A DNA stretch of 38,884 nucleotides, taken from a virus. The translations under genes were made by a program, and so were the position numbers. A model generated the notes under the pieces. That model had not been told where the DNA came from. It searched no databases and saw nothing but the letters and a program-made list of their open reading frames with translations. Position 1 is the stretch's first letter. Every line of letters starts with the position of its first letter. The DNA is taken from positions 1-38,884 of IMG/VR virus record IMGVR_UViG_3300042691_038386. The stretch is one strand, 5' to 3'. Below, piece by piece: positions 1 to 8,552 of the stretch.

Positions 1-435
1 GCAGGAATCAGTTGAAAGGATGCGGAAACCAAAAAGACCACCGGCGGCGATATACCCAGTCTGTGTGCCATTCCCGCTTTGGGAGTTGCCCTCAACTAGG
101 TTGTACCAGACGTCGTTCCACAAAACTTGTGGCTTGTCAAAGTACGCGCCATCGGTGGTGTTGTATGACCAATTGAATGTGACCGTCTCGCCAATAGACG
201 AGTCGGTAGTGACACCTGTAACGGTGTTCTGCCAAGGCTGACCAGGCAACGGATTGTTGCTCCCGTTGATTGTCAGCGTTCCTTCTTCAAGAATGATGGT
301 GCCGTTGGCATCAATTTGCTGATCCCACTCATCCGCATCCTCAAGGGCGAGCACGGGTGAGGTAACCGCCCCAAAGAGAAGAGTTGATGCAACCAACCAC
401 ATGATTGCAACGGCAACGAACCTTTTTATATCCAT
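1..435 (-). CDS. Exported protein, 3' end cut by window edge
   Basis: Reading from an ATG at 433-435, 145 codons stay open to the window edge. Residues 1-30 form a clear signal peptide: a basic start (MDIKR), a long hydrophobic stretch and a V-L-A site near residue 30. The mature part is acidic, Asn/Thr/Gly-rich and beta-like, as in an exported surface or adhesive protein. A GAGGT ribosome site lies 5 nt upstream. No family is recognised. It is the last gene seen of the minus-strand left arm and is preceded by its own promoter candidate. Confidence 0.75.
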   Translation of the reverse strand, partial: MDIKRFVAVAIMWLVASTLLFGAVTSPVLALEDADEWDQQIDANGTIILEEGTLTINGSNNPLPGQPWQNTVTGVTTDSSIGETVTFNWSYNTTDGAYFDKPQVLWNDVWYNLVEGNSQSGNGTQTGYIAAGGLFGFRILSTDSC

Positions 436-462
436 GAAACCTCGCTGCTACTTTGCAACGAG

Positions 463-491
463 ATTATTACTTATCTGCTTTTATATATCAA
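463..491 (-). promoter_or_regulatory. Promoter candidate for the exported protein gene
   Basis: On the minus strand TTGATA and AATAAT are separated by 17 nt in the AT-rich gap between the HTH gene and the exported protein gene. The transcript would carry a leader of about 20 nt with a GAGGT ribosome site. Confidence 0.45.
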
Positions 492-532
492 TAACAACAG
501 GCTCTGCGCTAATTATTTGCTCTTGACTAATC

Positions 533-877
533 TTATGTTTTTATCTTTGAAAAAATTTGATTCTGCTTTCGGCATCTGCGACTGCAAAGGTATGAATCCC
601 TGCCTATAAAAGAGTTTTTTGTATATATTTCCCCGCAATTCCTGCACTCTCGGCTGTATACATATGTGCCAGCTTGGCTCAATGCATCATCATGCAGATG
701 TTCTGCGATAAGTAAAATTGTCTCTAGGGTAGGCATAGCGCTGCCAGCAGCCCACCGGCAAACGTGTTGAGGGTTTAGCAATAGTCGCTGCGCAAGGGTC
801 GCCGCCGTAATCCCGTTACGGTCTAGCGCCCTTTGCAGTTCCGCAGCAAAAAAATCCTTTTGCTGCTTGCTTTTCAC
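533..877 (-). CDS. HTH protein with C-terminal zinc-knuckle-like motif
   Basis: 114 aa from a GTG start. Residues about 10-65 read as a Cro/CI (XRE)-type helix-turn-helix (LAQRLLLNPQHVCRW with a following helix). The C-terminus carries C78-x2-C81 and C98-x3-C102, a plausible zinc site. It is probably a small phage DNA-binding regulator. It starts 6 nt after the coiled-coil gene. The ribosome site is weak, so expression may depend on coupling to the upstream gene. The target is unknown. Confidence 0.65.
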   Translation of the reverse strand: MKSKQQKDFFAAELQRALDRNGITAATLAQRLLLNPQHVCRWAAGSAMPTLETILLIAEHLHDDALSQAGTYVYSRECRNCGEIYTKNSFIGRDSYLCSRRCRKQNQIFSKIKT

Positions 878-883
878 TAACGC

Positions 884-1042
884 TTACTTTTTTTCTTCAA
901 GCTTGAGCTTAGCGTTTTCCCTCTCAAGCTCGGCTACGCGCTCAGATAGCGCGGCAGCCTGCAACTGATACATCTCAAGCTGAACAACCAACCCGCCGAT
1001 TTTCTTCAAAAGATCGTCAACGGTTACCTGTGGCTCTGCCAT
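884..1042 (-). CDS. Small coiled-coil protein
   Basis: 52 aa. The ATG at 1040-1042 is chosen because GGGAGG lies 5-6 nt upstream; the longer upstream reading overlaps the next gene in another frame. From residue 20 to the end it has heptad spacing of Leu/Val/Ala with charged residues (LSERVAELERENAKLKLEE), a parallel coiled coil ending in a Lys/Glu tail. Function unknown. Being next to tail-fibre genes, a chaperone or connector role is possible but unsupported. Confidence 0.6.
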   Translation of the reverse strand: MAEPQVTVDDLLKKIGGLVVQLEMYQLQAAALSERVAELERENAKLKLEEKK

Positions 1043-1061
1043 GTTTCCTCCCTTTCTATAA

Positions 1062-1355
1062 CTATTCGGCTTCTGGCTCTTCGCCTGGAAGTACCAGCGG
1101 TGGAAGCTCAACCGGTCGTGGACCCTTGGGCTCTGGGGCCGCCTCCCATGCTGCGATTTCTTCAGCGTTGCGCTCCATCGCCGCTTCGTGGTCAATCTCA
1201 CGCACCCTATTGTCGCTCACGCCGTTATAGCGATCCTTGACTACGCCATCCTCTAGATAAAAGCGATGGCCAAGGTTTGAGTCAACTGGAGTTCGCATCT
1301 CTCCATTTTCATCCCAAATCCAATTTCCAAGAGTTCCAAAATATCCGTTTCTCAT
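1062..1355 (-). CDS. Hypothetical protein with acidic Pro-rich tail
   Basis: 97 aa. The ATG at 1353-1355 overlaps the stop of the preceding fibre gene as ATGA and has AGGAGG 9 nt upstream, so it is preferred over an ATG seven codons earlier. The N-terminus is aromatic and Gly-rich (RNGYFGTLGNWIWD); the last 25 residues are Pro/Glu-rich. Translational coupling suggests a role with the fibre, such as assembly or chaperoning, but no family is recognised. Confidence 0.6.
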   Translation of the reverse strand: MRNGYFGTLGNWIWDENGEMRTPVDSNLGHRFYLEDGVVKDRYNGVSDNRVREIDHEAAMERNAEEIAAWEAAPEPKGPRPVELPPLVLPGEEPEAE

Positions 1356-2731
1356 GAGCCTGTACCTCCTACCCAATTTTGCATTGGGATAATTTGCGGG
1401 TAATTTGTTGACGTATAAAGCACGTCAATCATTCCCGTGCCGCCATATGTTACTGGAAGAGCTGCGCCATTTGCAATAGTCTCACCCGACGGGCCCCTGC
1501 CATTGTAGTACGGGCCAGCAGGATCAATAATGCCAAATGTCACACCGTTTCCAGCGTCTGAATTTGACTGTGCGCGAATAATAAATTTACTCTCCCCAAT
1601 CGGGGCAATCCCAACCCCATTAGAGCTGTCCTGTAGCGTATAGGTGTAGTATTTGCTTGGGTCTTTTGTGTTAAAAATTGCCATGTTTATTCCAGCGCCG
1701 TAGAAGGCATACGGTGAGTAACATGCCATCCATTCGTTGTCCCATGTGTGCATAGTTCTTGCGCCGTGCGTCACGCCCTGTTCTATCCCATATGTTGTCG
1801 TTGAGGAAAGCGTTGTTAGCGGCGTGACCGTAGCCGTCGTTCCAGCTGGGTTAAGGATTAAATTTGCAACGACAGCCTGATTGCTTGGGGTCATTCTGAA
1901 CATGCCCACAACACCATTGTCACCTAGAATAAATTTATTATGATGCCTAGACTCAGTGTATGTGGATGATCCAGTTGTTGACCATGTAAAATCGTTATAA
2001 AAGTATGAAGCGCCATACAAACCTGATTTTGCGTAGGCAAGGTCGTAGTATAAATATCCAGGCCTTGCCGCAGATGTTTCGCCGTAGGATAAATAGTTAA
2101 ACTGTTCCGACGCAACCATATTCCAAACATGTGCTCGATAGTTGTTTGAGTTATCCCCATAAACCATTAGCAGCCTTCTTGTTCTAACATTATAAGAAAA
2201 CTGACCGTAGCAAAGGGCGCCAGCTGGCTCTCCCGCAGTTGTTCTTTGCGAGGTTGTATAGACGTTGTCTATTGGCTGTTGCCCGCCGCGATTAAATCCA
2301 TACAGATAGTTTGCGTCGTTAGCCGCAAGCGAAAATCTCGGCCGAATTCCGCGTCTTTCTATTATCGTTCCATAGTATGCTTGAATTGAGGCCTTTGTGG
2401 TATTTAAGGGCAGCATCACCCCAGAGCCAGGGGTGACTGGGACATCAAGCCAAACATTTCCCTCAGAATGGTTTGCGGCTGTGCCAAGTGCTATTCCCGT
2501 AGAGCTGTTGCTAGACACCTGAGCGTTTGATGCGATTGCAGATCCGTATGTAACGGCGCCTTCGCTATTTGGGTCAAAGCGCACACTTGCAATTTTTTCA
2601 AAATCACTGCAGTAGATATCTACTGCTGCCTGCGATGGCGTGGTTGTGTTTGAGCTAATAACCCCAAAAGTCGGCAGCGGGTCTTGGCCCCGATATGGAT
2701 AAAATACTTCGTCTAATCGTTGGTTTGGCAT
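1352..2731 (-). CDS. Tail-fibre-like paralogue 1 (459 aa)
   Basis: First of three tandem related proteins. It is rich in Ser/Thr/Asn/Gly/Tyr, predicted beta-rich, with no signal peptide. It shares with its neighbours the order: short N-terminal segment ending near DPLPTFG; a GEPAG/CYNxRTRRLLMVY block; an ASYFYNDFTWS block; LGDNGVVGMFRMTPSNQAV; and a C-terminal DPSKYYTYTLQDSS block. Its position among fibre genes supports a virion appendage or receptor-binding role; this is inference. It starts 2 nt after the stop of paralogue 2. Confidence 0.65.
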   Translation of the reverse strand: MPNQRLDEVFYPYRGQDPLPTFGVISSNTTTPSQAAVDIYCSDFEKIASVRFDPNSEGAVTYGSAIASNAQVSSNSSTGIALGTAANHSEGNVWLDVPVTPGSGVMLPLNTTKASIQAYYGTIIERRGIRPRFSLAANDANYLYGFNRGGQQPIDNVYTTSQRTTAGEPAGALCYGQFSYNVRTRRLLMVYGDNSNNYRAHVWNMVASEQFNYLSYGETSAARPGYLYYDLAYAKSGLYGASYFYNDFTWSTTGSSTYTESRHHNKFILGDNGVVGMFRMTPSNQAVVANLILNPAGTTATVTPLTTLSSTTTYGIEQGVTHGARTMHTWDNEWMACYSPYAFYGAGINMAIFNTKDPSKYYTYTLQDSSNGVGIAPIGESKFIIRAQSNSDAGNGVTFGIIDPAGPYYNGRGPSGETIANGAALPVTYGGTGMIDVLYTSTNYPQIIPMQNWVGGTGS

Positions 2732-2733
2732 GG

Positions 2734-4113
2734 TTAAGACCCAAAAAAATCTTTAGTTTGAAGAGACGTCTTCATTGGACTATTCCAAGAGCTTGCCGTT
2801 CTGAATACATTATACATCGTGCTAGAGCCGTATTGGTCATATCCCCACCACGGGTTTAGCAGTGACACCGTTCCACCGTTAGAAACTCCAGCCCCGTTCA
2901 TATTAACCCCACTTCTGCGCATGTCGGCTGGATTCATGCTATACACGCGGGTTCCAGTAGAATCCACGTTTGTAGAGTTGAATTTGACCAAAAATCCGTG
3001 CGGTCCCTGTGGCGCAATGCTAACTCCGGACGATGAATCGTCATACGTATATACATAGTACTTTGACGGGTCAGCGGTATAAAAGAACACTAGCTTTATT
3101 CCGCATCCATAATAATAGTAGGAGCAGTACGCGGCCACAAATTCGTTTGACCAGTCAATCGTGGTTCTATTTCCGTACAAATTTCCATTCTCAATGCCAT
3201 AGCTTGTTGTAAGCGCAGATGTCCAGAGGCTGGTAACTGTGGTTGTTGTTCCAGCGGGATTGAGTGTCATGTTTGCGGCAACGGCTTGATTGTTCGGGGT
3301 CATTCTAAACATTCCCACAATACCATTGTCGCCAAGAACAAATTTATTGTGATACTGAGACTCGGCATACGAATTAGAGCCAGTTGTTGACCATGTGAAG
3401 TCATTATAGAAGTATGAAGCGCCGTTAAGGCCAGAAAATGCATCGCTTACAAACTTAAATAAATCCCCTACTTTGTACGATGGGCTATTAAGATTGATAT
3501 TGGGGTTTGTGTAAACATGCGCCCTGTATGTGCCGCTTGTACTTGCGTTAACCACAAGAAGGCGGTTTGCTCGCTCGTTATAGCAAACCTGCCCCGAGTT
3601 ATTTGTCCCAGGCTCACTAGCTGTAGTTCGCGTTGTAAGGGCGAACCCCTCGGTATGGACAAGGTGTGCGCGGTGATGAATTCTTAATGTGGTACCAGAA
3701 GTAAGAAATGTTGCCCGCTGTCGCTGGCCGCGGCGTCCTATCGTAATGCCGGTATTGCTATGAATATTCTGGGCGCTAGCATTGGCTCTGCCGGCTAACT
3801 GGGTTGTTGTATAACCGCCAGGGAACATGGCGGCATAGTCGGCAAGGGTAGACCCGACGGCATTGCTGTCTGGAGTTCCCTGATAAAAAGCAGTAAGAGT
3901 GTTCGTGCCCAACAAGGTGGTCTGAGCGAAATAGTTTGTCGTAGAGGCAAGAGTGCTAGTCCCTTCTGTCGTTGAAATTTGGGAAGACGCAATTGCGTCC
4001 CCAGATGTTGACCGGACCGTAGAACCGCCATACGCCTCCATCTGAATGACAAGCGGAAGGGGGCTTATGTACGTGGTTGGGTCCAGAATTTCGTTCAGAT
4101 TAAGGGTTGGCAT
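2734..4113 (-). CDS. Tail-fibre-like paralogue 2 (459 aa)
   Basis: Second member of the tandem trio and the same length as paralogue 1. The ATG at 4111-4113 overlaps the stop of paralogue 3 by one base (TAATG) and has a G-rich ribosome site, so it is preferred over an upstream in-frame ATG. The central part (ASYFYNDFTWSTTGS, then LGDNGIVGMFRMTPNNQAV) is almost identical to paralogue 1, including long DNA identity around 3300-3425 versus 1880-2015. The N-terminal and C-terminal thirds differ more. A specificity or duplicate surface component is likely. Confidence 0.65.
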   Translation of the reverse strand: MPTLNLNEILDPTTYISPLPLVIQMEAYGGSTVRSTSGDAIASSQISTTEGTSTLASTTNYFAQTTLLGTNTLTAFYQGTPDSNAVGSTLADYAAMFPGGYTTTQLAGRANASAQNIHSNTGITIGRRGQRQRATFLTSGTTLRIHHRAHLVHTEGFALTTRTTASEPGTNNSGQVCYNERANRLLVVNASTSGTYRAHVYTNPNINLNSPSYKVGDLFKFVSDAFSGLNGASYFYNDFTWSTTGSNSYAESQYHNKFVLGDNGIVGMFRMTPNNQAVAANMTLNPAGTTTTVTSLWTSALTTSYGIENGNLYGNRTTIDWSNEFVAAYCSYYYYGCGIKLVFFYTADPSKYYVYTYDDSSSGVSIAPQGPHGFLVKFNSTNVDSTGTRVYSMNPADMRRSGVNMNGAGVSNGGTVSLLNPWWGYDQYGSSTMYNVFRTASSWNSPMKTSLQTKDFFGS

Positions 4114-5444
4114 TATCGCCCCCCGCCGTACCAACTCCCCATTGGAATGAGGGGAACATATGCGGTTGATGTGTTGAATACGTCGTGGTTACCAGTTGCG
4201 GCAGTTGCTAAAATCAACCCGCCGTTTGAAACAACGGTTCCGTTGGCATCCCTGCCATTAACAAATGCGCCGCTTGGGTCCATCATGGCCACAGTCACTC
4301 CAACACCACCATCGGTATTGTCTGATTGTCGGAATAGCCACTGGCTTTCCATTATTGGAACAACCTGACACCCTGTGGATGTGTTTGAGTTCAAGAATTT
4401 ATATCCTTTTGACGGATCTGGCGTGTAGACAAAGTGGCACGCAAATCCGGTCCCATAGTAGTAATACGGTGCATACGCAGCAATCCACATATTGTCCCAC
4501 GTGATGTTTGATCGCATCCCGTAGTAGTTTCCCTGCTCAATGCCATACGATGTTGTGACGGTATTGTCAGAAACCGCAGTGACCGTTCCCGTAATTGCCG
4601 TTCCTGACGGGTTCAAGACAGCAAAGCGATGGATTGTTTGGTTGCTTGGCGTAAAGCGAATTAGTCCAAGTGTTCCATTGTCACCCATAACAATTCTTAT
4701 GTGCTGTGTTGATTCAGTGTATGATGCCGCGTTGGAAGAGCTAAAAGAAAAATCGTTATAGTAGTACGTTGCACCGTTTTGAGCAGCCCTAGCCTCTGTT
4801 AAAAACCTGTACAGCTGCCCAGTTTTGTACGACACGTCATTAAGTGAAATGCCAGGATGCCTCCAAACATGGACCCGATAGTTTAGCGCTGTGTCTGTCA
4901 CCACATACGCAAGAGTTCTTGTCCTGTCGTTATAAGAAATCATCCCTCGGCAGTTTGTTCCGGGCTCGCCAATAATATTTCTATATGTTGAGGTGTTGGT
5001 AGTCAACGACTCATACGAAAGAAGCGATGAGCGCCCGTACACTCGGATTGTGTTTCCGTTTGCATAAATAGATATTCTCTGCCTAATTCCAGAGTGACTA
5101 ATAACGGTTCCGTAGTCTGGCCAAACGCTTTGAACGAGATCTTCTCTCCGATATACAGTTCCAACGCCACCCATTCCTGGTGGATTAATTGTCCAATTCC
5201 CCTCAGCTTGATTTGCGCACGTAAAACTTGGCCACCCAGTTGTCCTAGTGCTGGTGCTTGCCTGACCAGCGATTGATGGAATTATATTTCCGTTATTGTT
5301 GAACTCTGACGACCCAAAGTCTCGGTAGTCCGTAATATGACCGCCGTAACTATCGTAGATCCCGCCACCTTGGTTGTCCCACGTTGCATACGTTGGCAGC
5401 GGATCTAGTCCTTTTGGGTCTACCAGCCTATAAAGATTGGCCAT
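4113..5444 (-). CDS. Tail-fibre-like paralogue 3 (443 aa)
   Basis: Third and most divergent member. It keeps DPLPTYATWD near the N-terminus, GATYYYNDFSFSSSNAASY, MGDNGTLGLIRFTPSNQT and the DPSKGYKFLNS block. The start overlaps the previous gene's stop by one base (TAATG), with GGAGAG upstream. It is beta-rich with no membrane segment. The three genes probably arose by tandem duplication with divergence of the outer thirds. The function is inferred from the fibre context only. Confidence 0.65.
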   Translation of the reverse strand: MANLYRLVDPKGLDPLPTYATWDNQGGGIYDSYGGHITDYRDFGSSEFNNNGNIIPSIAGQASTSTRTTGWPSFTCANQAEGNWTINPPGMGGVGTVYRREDLVQSVWPDYGTVISHSGIRQRISIYANGNTIRVYGRSSLLSYESLTTNTSTYRNIIGEPGTNCRGMISYNDRTRTLAYVVTDTALNYRVHVWRHPGISLNDVSYKTGQLYRFLTEARAAQNGATYYYNDFSFSSSNAASYTESTQHIRIVMGDNGTLGLIRFTPSNQTIHRFAVLNPSGTAITGTVTAVSDNTVTTSYGIEQGNYYGMRSNITWDNMWIAAYAPYYYYGTGFACHFVYTPDPSKGYKFLNSNTSTGCQVVPIMESQWLFRQSDNTDGGVGVTVAMMDPSGAFVNGRDANGTVVSNGGLILATAATGNHDVFNTSTAYVPLIPMGSWYGGGR

Positions 5445-7381
5445 TAGACGACTCTCCAGCCGTATGAGGCTCCGGCATAGAACAACTCAACCGTTCCGTA
5501 TTGCACGTTTAGATTCAAGTTTTCTGCAACGCCTTGAATTAGCTGGCCGTTGCGCGCAAGAATGACTGGGAACGAGTTCCACTTTCCAGCCACGTCATGA
5601 ATACGAACTCGAGTGTTTGCAGCTGGGGAGGATGGCAGCGTCAGCGTAAACGATCCTGCGGTTGAGTCGGCGAAAATATTATCGCCAGATGCAAGTGTAT
5701 AATTTGCCGTCTTGACCTGCCACGATAGCCCAAGTTGATTATTTACAAACGCTTCGGTTGCTGCGGGTGACCCGTTAATGAGAACTGCGGTATCTGCCTC
5801 AACCGTTCCAACCCTGACTGTTCCATATGTAATCCCAGCCTGCCCAAAGTTTATGGTCGTTGTTGGCTTGCTTGTAATTCCATCAAACAGCTTCCACTTT
5901 CCATCGCTGGCGTCTTTTACAAATCCAGCATACCTGGTTCGCGATACATCTGTGGCGTTTACTGCTCCAAGAAGTTTTGCCACAGTAGCTGTTCCGCCAC
6001 CAGATGCAGTTGACCCAACATCTGAAGCGGTTTTTGCATATGTGAATGTTGTCGTTGAAGGGGTCGCTAGGATGGTATACGTCCCGTCAAACGTGGCATC
6101 TACCCCCGCAACAACCACCTGCTCACCAGCAATAAATGTATGCGTGACGTCAGTGGTAAGCGTTGCAATGTTTGATGTTAGGGCCTTCGTTGTTACCGTC
6201 CTAACAAGTGAAGAGGTAGCTGCGGTTTGGGTGATGTTTGCATTTGTCTTGGCGTAAGACACCGTAGAATTTGTACGCGCGGTAACTGTGTACGTTCCGT
6301 TAAAGGTGGCGTCTACGCCAGTCACGACGATTGTGTCGCCAACCTGCACTGGCTCTACTCCGCCACCATAGGTCACCCCAAGTGTCGCAACGTTGCTCGT
6401 GATTGCCTTTGTTGTAATGCTTGCAACCGGGTCAAGGGTGGTGGTGACATACGCCTCGCCAACAATACCCAGGTCAAGAGCGTTTCCCGGATTGCCATTG
6501 GCAACAAAGATCATTGGCTCGCTTACTGAGAGGTTGTCTGTCTCAACGGTCGTTCCTGCGCCGCCAAATGTAATCGTTCCCTGAATATTTACGTCACCCT
6601 GAATACCAACGCCGCCGACAACGGTAAGCGCACCAGTTGTTGGGCTAGTGGATGGGGTCGGGATTTCAATGTGAACGTTCTGGTCTGGGACAATGATCAT
6701 CTGGGTGTTGTCGCTGCTCAATCCTCCGGCAGCAAAAATAATTTTGTTTTGAGCGCCATTTGATCCAGTTGCTAGTACAAGGTTGCCGTCACCAGATGTT
6801 CCAGACGGTGCCTCCATGAAGATATATCCATCATGTGGCCCAGTAATCGTGAATGATGGGTCATTGAAGCTTGCAGCCGTGATGCCCATATCAATCCAGC
6901 CCGCGGCATCAGTTCCGTTGTTTGCGTAGGCAATAAAGTCGGTAGATGCGTCTGCGGTATCGCCAACATTCTGAAATGCAACCTGCGCATAATCGGTGGC
7001 GCTGGTCTTAATAACAGCCTTTGGATTGGTAAGCGTTGCAGCAAATGCAGCGGCACCAGATCCGACAAACGCCTGATCGCCAACCGTTAGGTCTGTAACG
7101 GTCGTAAGCGTTGTGACCTCTGGCGTCGCTGTCCACTGATAGTCTGTACCGTTGTTGGTAAGAAGCTTCCCAGAATCGCCTCCGCCAATGTTGATGCCCT
7201 GTGACATCTTGTCCCAATAAGTGGTGTTTGTTGGGGCATTGCCAGAAGCAGCTGAGGCGTTCTTATAAACGTATGCACTCCCCTGATAGATAACAACGTC
7301 ATTGCGCTCATAGGTTGTACCGGCAGAGTACGCCCCTTTAAAGTCAAAACGAAGTTTACCTAGATCAATCAGCTCTGCCAT
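5444..7381 (-). CDS. Large modular tail or structural protein with CBM-like and Ig-like modules
   Basis: 645 aa. Residues 15-60 (YSAGTTYERNDVVIYQGSAY ... YWDKM) match the aromatic pattern of chitin-binding CBM5/12-like modules found in phage fibres. Residues about 320-395 and 395-470 are two copies of an Ig-like repeat (VGDTIVVTGVDATFNGTYTV and GEQVVVAGVDATFDGTYTI). Residues about 480-530 (YAGFVKDASDGKWKLF) and the C-terminal 550-645 beta module (LPSSPAANTRVRIHD ... GWRVV) resemble modules of large myophage structural proteins. GGAGGT precedes the ATG. Probably a virion fibre or collar component. Confidence 0.7.
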   Translation of the reverse strand: MAELIDLGKLRFDFKGAYSAGTTYERNDVVIYQGSAYVYKNASAASGNAPTNTTYWDKMSQGINIGGGDSGKLLTNNGTDYQWTATPEVTTLTTVTDLTVGDQAFVGSGAAAFAATLTNPKAVIKTSATDYAQVAFQNVGDTADASTDFIAYANNGTDAAGWIDMGITAASFNDPSFTITGPHDGYIFMEAPSGTSGDGNLVLATGSNGAQNKIIFAAGGLSSDNTQMIIVPDQNVHIEIPTPSTSPTTGALTVVGGVGIQGDVNIQGTITFGGAGTTVETDNLSVSEPMIFVANGNPGNALDLGIVGEAYVTTTLDPVASITTKAITSNVATLGVTYGGGVEPVQVGDTIVVTGVDATFNGTYTVTARTNSTVSYAKTNANITQTAATSSLVRTVTTKALTSNIATLTTDVTHTFIAGEQVVVAGVDATFDGTYTILATPSTTTFTYAKTASDVGSTASGGGTATVAKLLGAVNATDVSRTRYAGFVKDASDGKWKLFDGITSKPTTTINFGQAGITYGTVRVGTVEADTAVLINGSPAATEAFVNNQLGLSWQVKTANYTLASGDNIFADSTAGSFTLTLPSSPAANTRVRIHDVAGKWNSFPVILARNGQLIQGVAENLNLNVQYGTVELFYAGASYGWRVV

Positions 7382-7384
7382 TTG

Positions 7385-7651
7385 TTACCTGACCTCCATC
7401 AAAAGGTGTCCATTTGCGTCAAAAGAGAATACCAGTTTATTTTGCGTCCAGACCCACTGATCGTAGTCTGCGGACGAATTTACAAGGTCTGCCGCTGGGA
7501 TATAGACAGACGTGCCATCTACTACCTTGTTGACCGTAAGTGTACCAGTATTGCTATCAAGGCGCAAGCCGTAAAAAGCTTTGCCAAGCACGTTTTGACC
7601 GCCAACAATGATGCCTGGGGTCAGTGTTTCCTTGGTTCGTGCGTATGCCAC
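7385..7651 (-). CDS. Small putative virion protein
   Basis: 88 aa from a GTG start with AAGGAGC 8-9 nt upstream. It ends 3 nt before the next gene. It is beta-rich without signal or membrane segment; the C-terminal half (DYDQWVWTQNKLVFSFDANGH) looks like a small beta domain. It lies between two fibre-type genes in one operon. No family is recognised; a small tail or neck-associated protein is a reasonable guess. Confidence 0.6.
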   Translation of the reverse strand: MAYARTKETLTPGIIVGGQNVLGKAFYGLRLDSNTGTLTVNKVVDGTSVYIPAADLVNSSADYDQWVWTQNKLVFSFDANGHLLMEVR

Positions 7652-7661
7652 CTATTGCTCC

Positions 7662-7982
7662 TTACGCTTGGTCAACGCCAGAAATCACAAACGAGGTATG
7701 TCCGTTTGTTGCCTTGACATATACCTTGTCGGTATTAATAACCGAAAACTTGAAGGTTTCGTATGTGTTTGAAGGTTCTACCGTCAGGTTGTGGGCTATA
7801 TATCCACGACTTGCCTCAGTATTGTCATTGAGTGGGGCGATCCAGACGTAGACCCGAGACGACTCGCCTTGGCTCTTGTTAGTTGCAATAACAGAGACAA
7901 GATAGGTTGAATTTGCAGTAAATGCAAGGGTTTCCGTGTCTTCAGCTGGGTTGCTAACGGCAAGTCTTGTAATTGTTGCCAT
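7662..7982 (-). CDS. Small beta-sandwich virion-like protein
   Basis: 106 aa. The ATG at 7980-7982 overlaps the preceding stop by one base (TAATG), so it is preferred over an ATG five codons upstream. The sequence alternates hydrophobic and polar residues (STYLVSVIATNKSQGESSRV, YETFKFSVINTDKVYVKATN), typical of a single beta sandwich such as phage fibre head domains. Function is not recognised beyond the structural context. Confidence 0.6.
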   Translation of the reverse strand: MATITRLAVSNPAEDTETLAFTANSTYLVSVIATNKSQGESSRVYVWIAPLNDNTEASRGYIAHNLTVEPSNTYETFKFSVINTDKVYVKATNGHTSFVISGVDQA

Positions 7983-8212
7983 TAGGACATCCACCACGTC
8001 ATGGCGGCATTAGGGTTCTTTTCAAACCTTGTTCCGCCAGAACCGTCTGCAACAAGAGAATCTCGAGTGTCGGCATATGCGGAAGATATTTCCGTTGGCC
8101 CAATCGTAATCGGATCAAGACCGCCAGATAGGTGCTCCTGCGCATGGGCGGCTACGGCAGTAATAACCTCTGACCATGCTGATCCGCTCCAGACGTACAC
8201 CTTGTTTGCCAT
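7982..8212 (-). CDS. Small tail-associated protein
   Basis: 76 aa with a GAGGT ribosome site. The N-terminus MANKVYVWSGSAWSEVI is the Y-x-W-x-G-x-x-W motif seen at the start or joints of modular fibres here (compare YNGTSWVDL and YNGTTWEAV). The rest contains AHAQEHLSGGLDPI, a common motif in phage tail proteins. It is the first gene downstream of a good promoter and is coupled to the next gene by TAATG. Confidence 0.6.
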   Translation of the reverse strand: MANKVYVWSGSAWSEVITAVAAHAQEHLSGGLDPITIGPTEISSAYADTRDSLVADGSGGTRFEKNPNAAMTWWMS

Positions 8213-8238
8213 GAGTACCTCAACTTGACGTTTTTATG

Positions 8239-8266
8239 ATTATAGCGACTTGGACCGCCTCGGCAA
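8239..8266 (-). promoter_or_regulatory. Sigma70-type promoter inside the fibre operon
   Basis: On the minus strand TTGCCG and a perfect TATAAT are separated by 16 nt. This lies in the only sizeable gap (66 bp) of this stretch and would drive the small tail gene at 8212 and those downstream, with a leader of about 20 nt. Confidence 0.65.
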
Positions 8267-8278
8267 GAAATTAACCGT

Positions 8279-8551
8279 CTACGGGGCTGGGTCAGCCTCA
8301 GTTGCGATTTCTTCTGGCGTCCCTTCATTGGCTCCGTTTTCTGGGGTGGCATCGCTTGGTGCCTCTGGGTCAAAAAACACATTATTTTCATCTATAAGCC
8401 AGCCAGCAGATGGTGTCAACGATCCATAATTAGTTACATCAATAATCTGGTCTGCGTCTGGGATGAGGGCGCTCATGATTTCTTGGCTATCTGATAGATA
8501 CACACCGTCTACAACTGAGTCAATGATAACCGCAAACAATTTTGTTTCCAT
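8279..8551 (-). CDS. Small acidic hypothetical protein
   Basis: 90 aa, strongly acidic, with a Pro/Glu/Ala-rich low-complexity C-terminal third. The N-terminus (METKLFAVIIDSVVDGVYLS) looks like a small folded domain. AGGAAA lies 9 nt upstream, and the start comes one base after the stop of the glycine-rich adhesin gene, so both are probably translated together. An accessory to the adhesin is possible. No family is recognised. Confidence 0.55.
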   Translation of the reverse strand: METKLFAVIIDSVVDGVYLSDSQEIMSALIPDADQIIDVTNYGSLTPSAGWLIDENNVFFDPEAPSDATPENGANEGTPEEIATEADPAP

Positions 8552-8552
8552 C

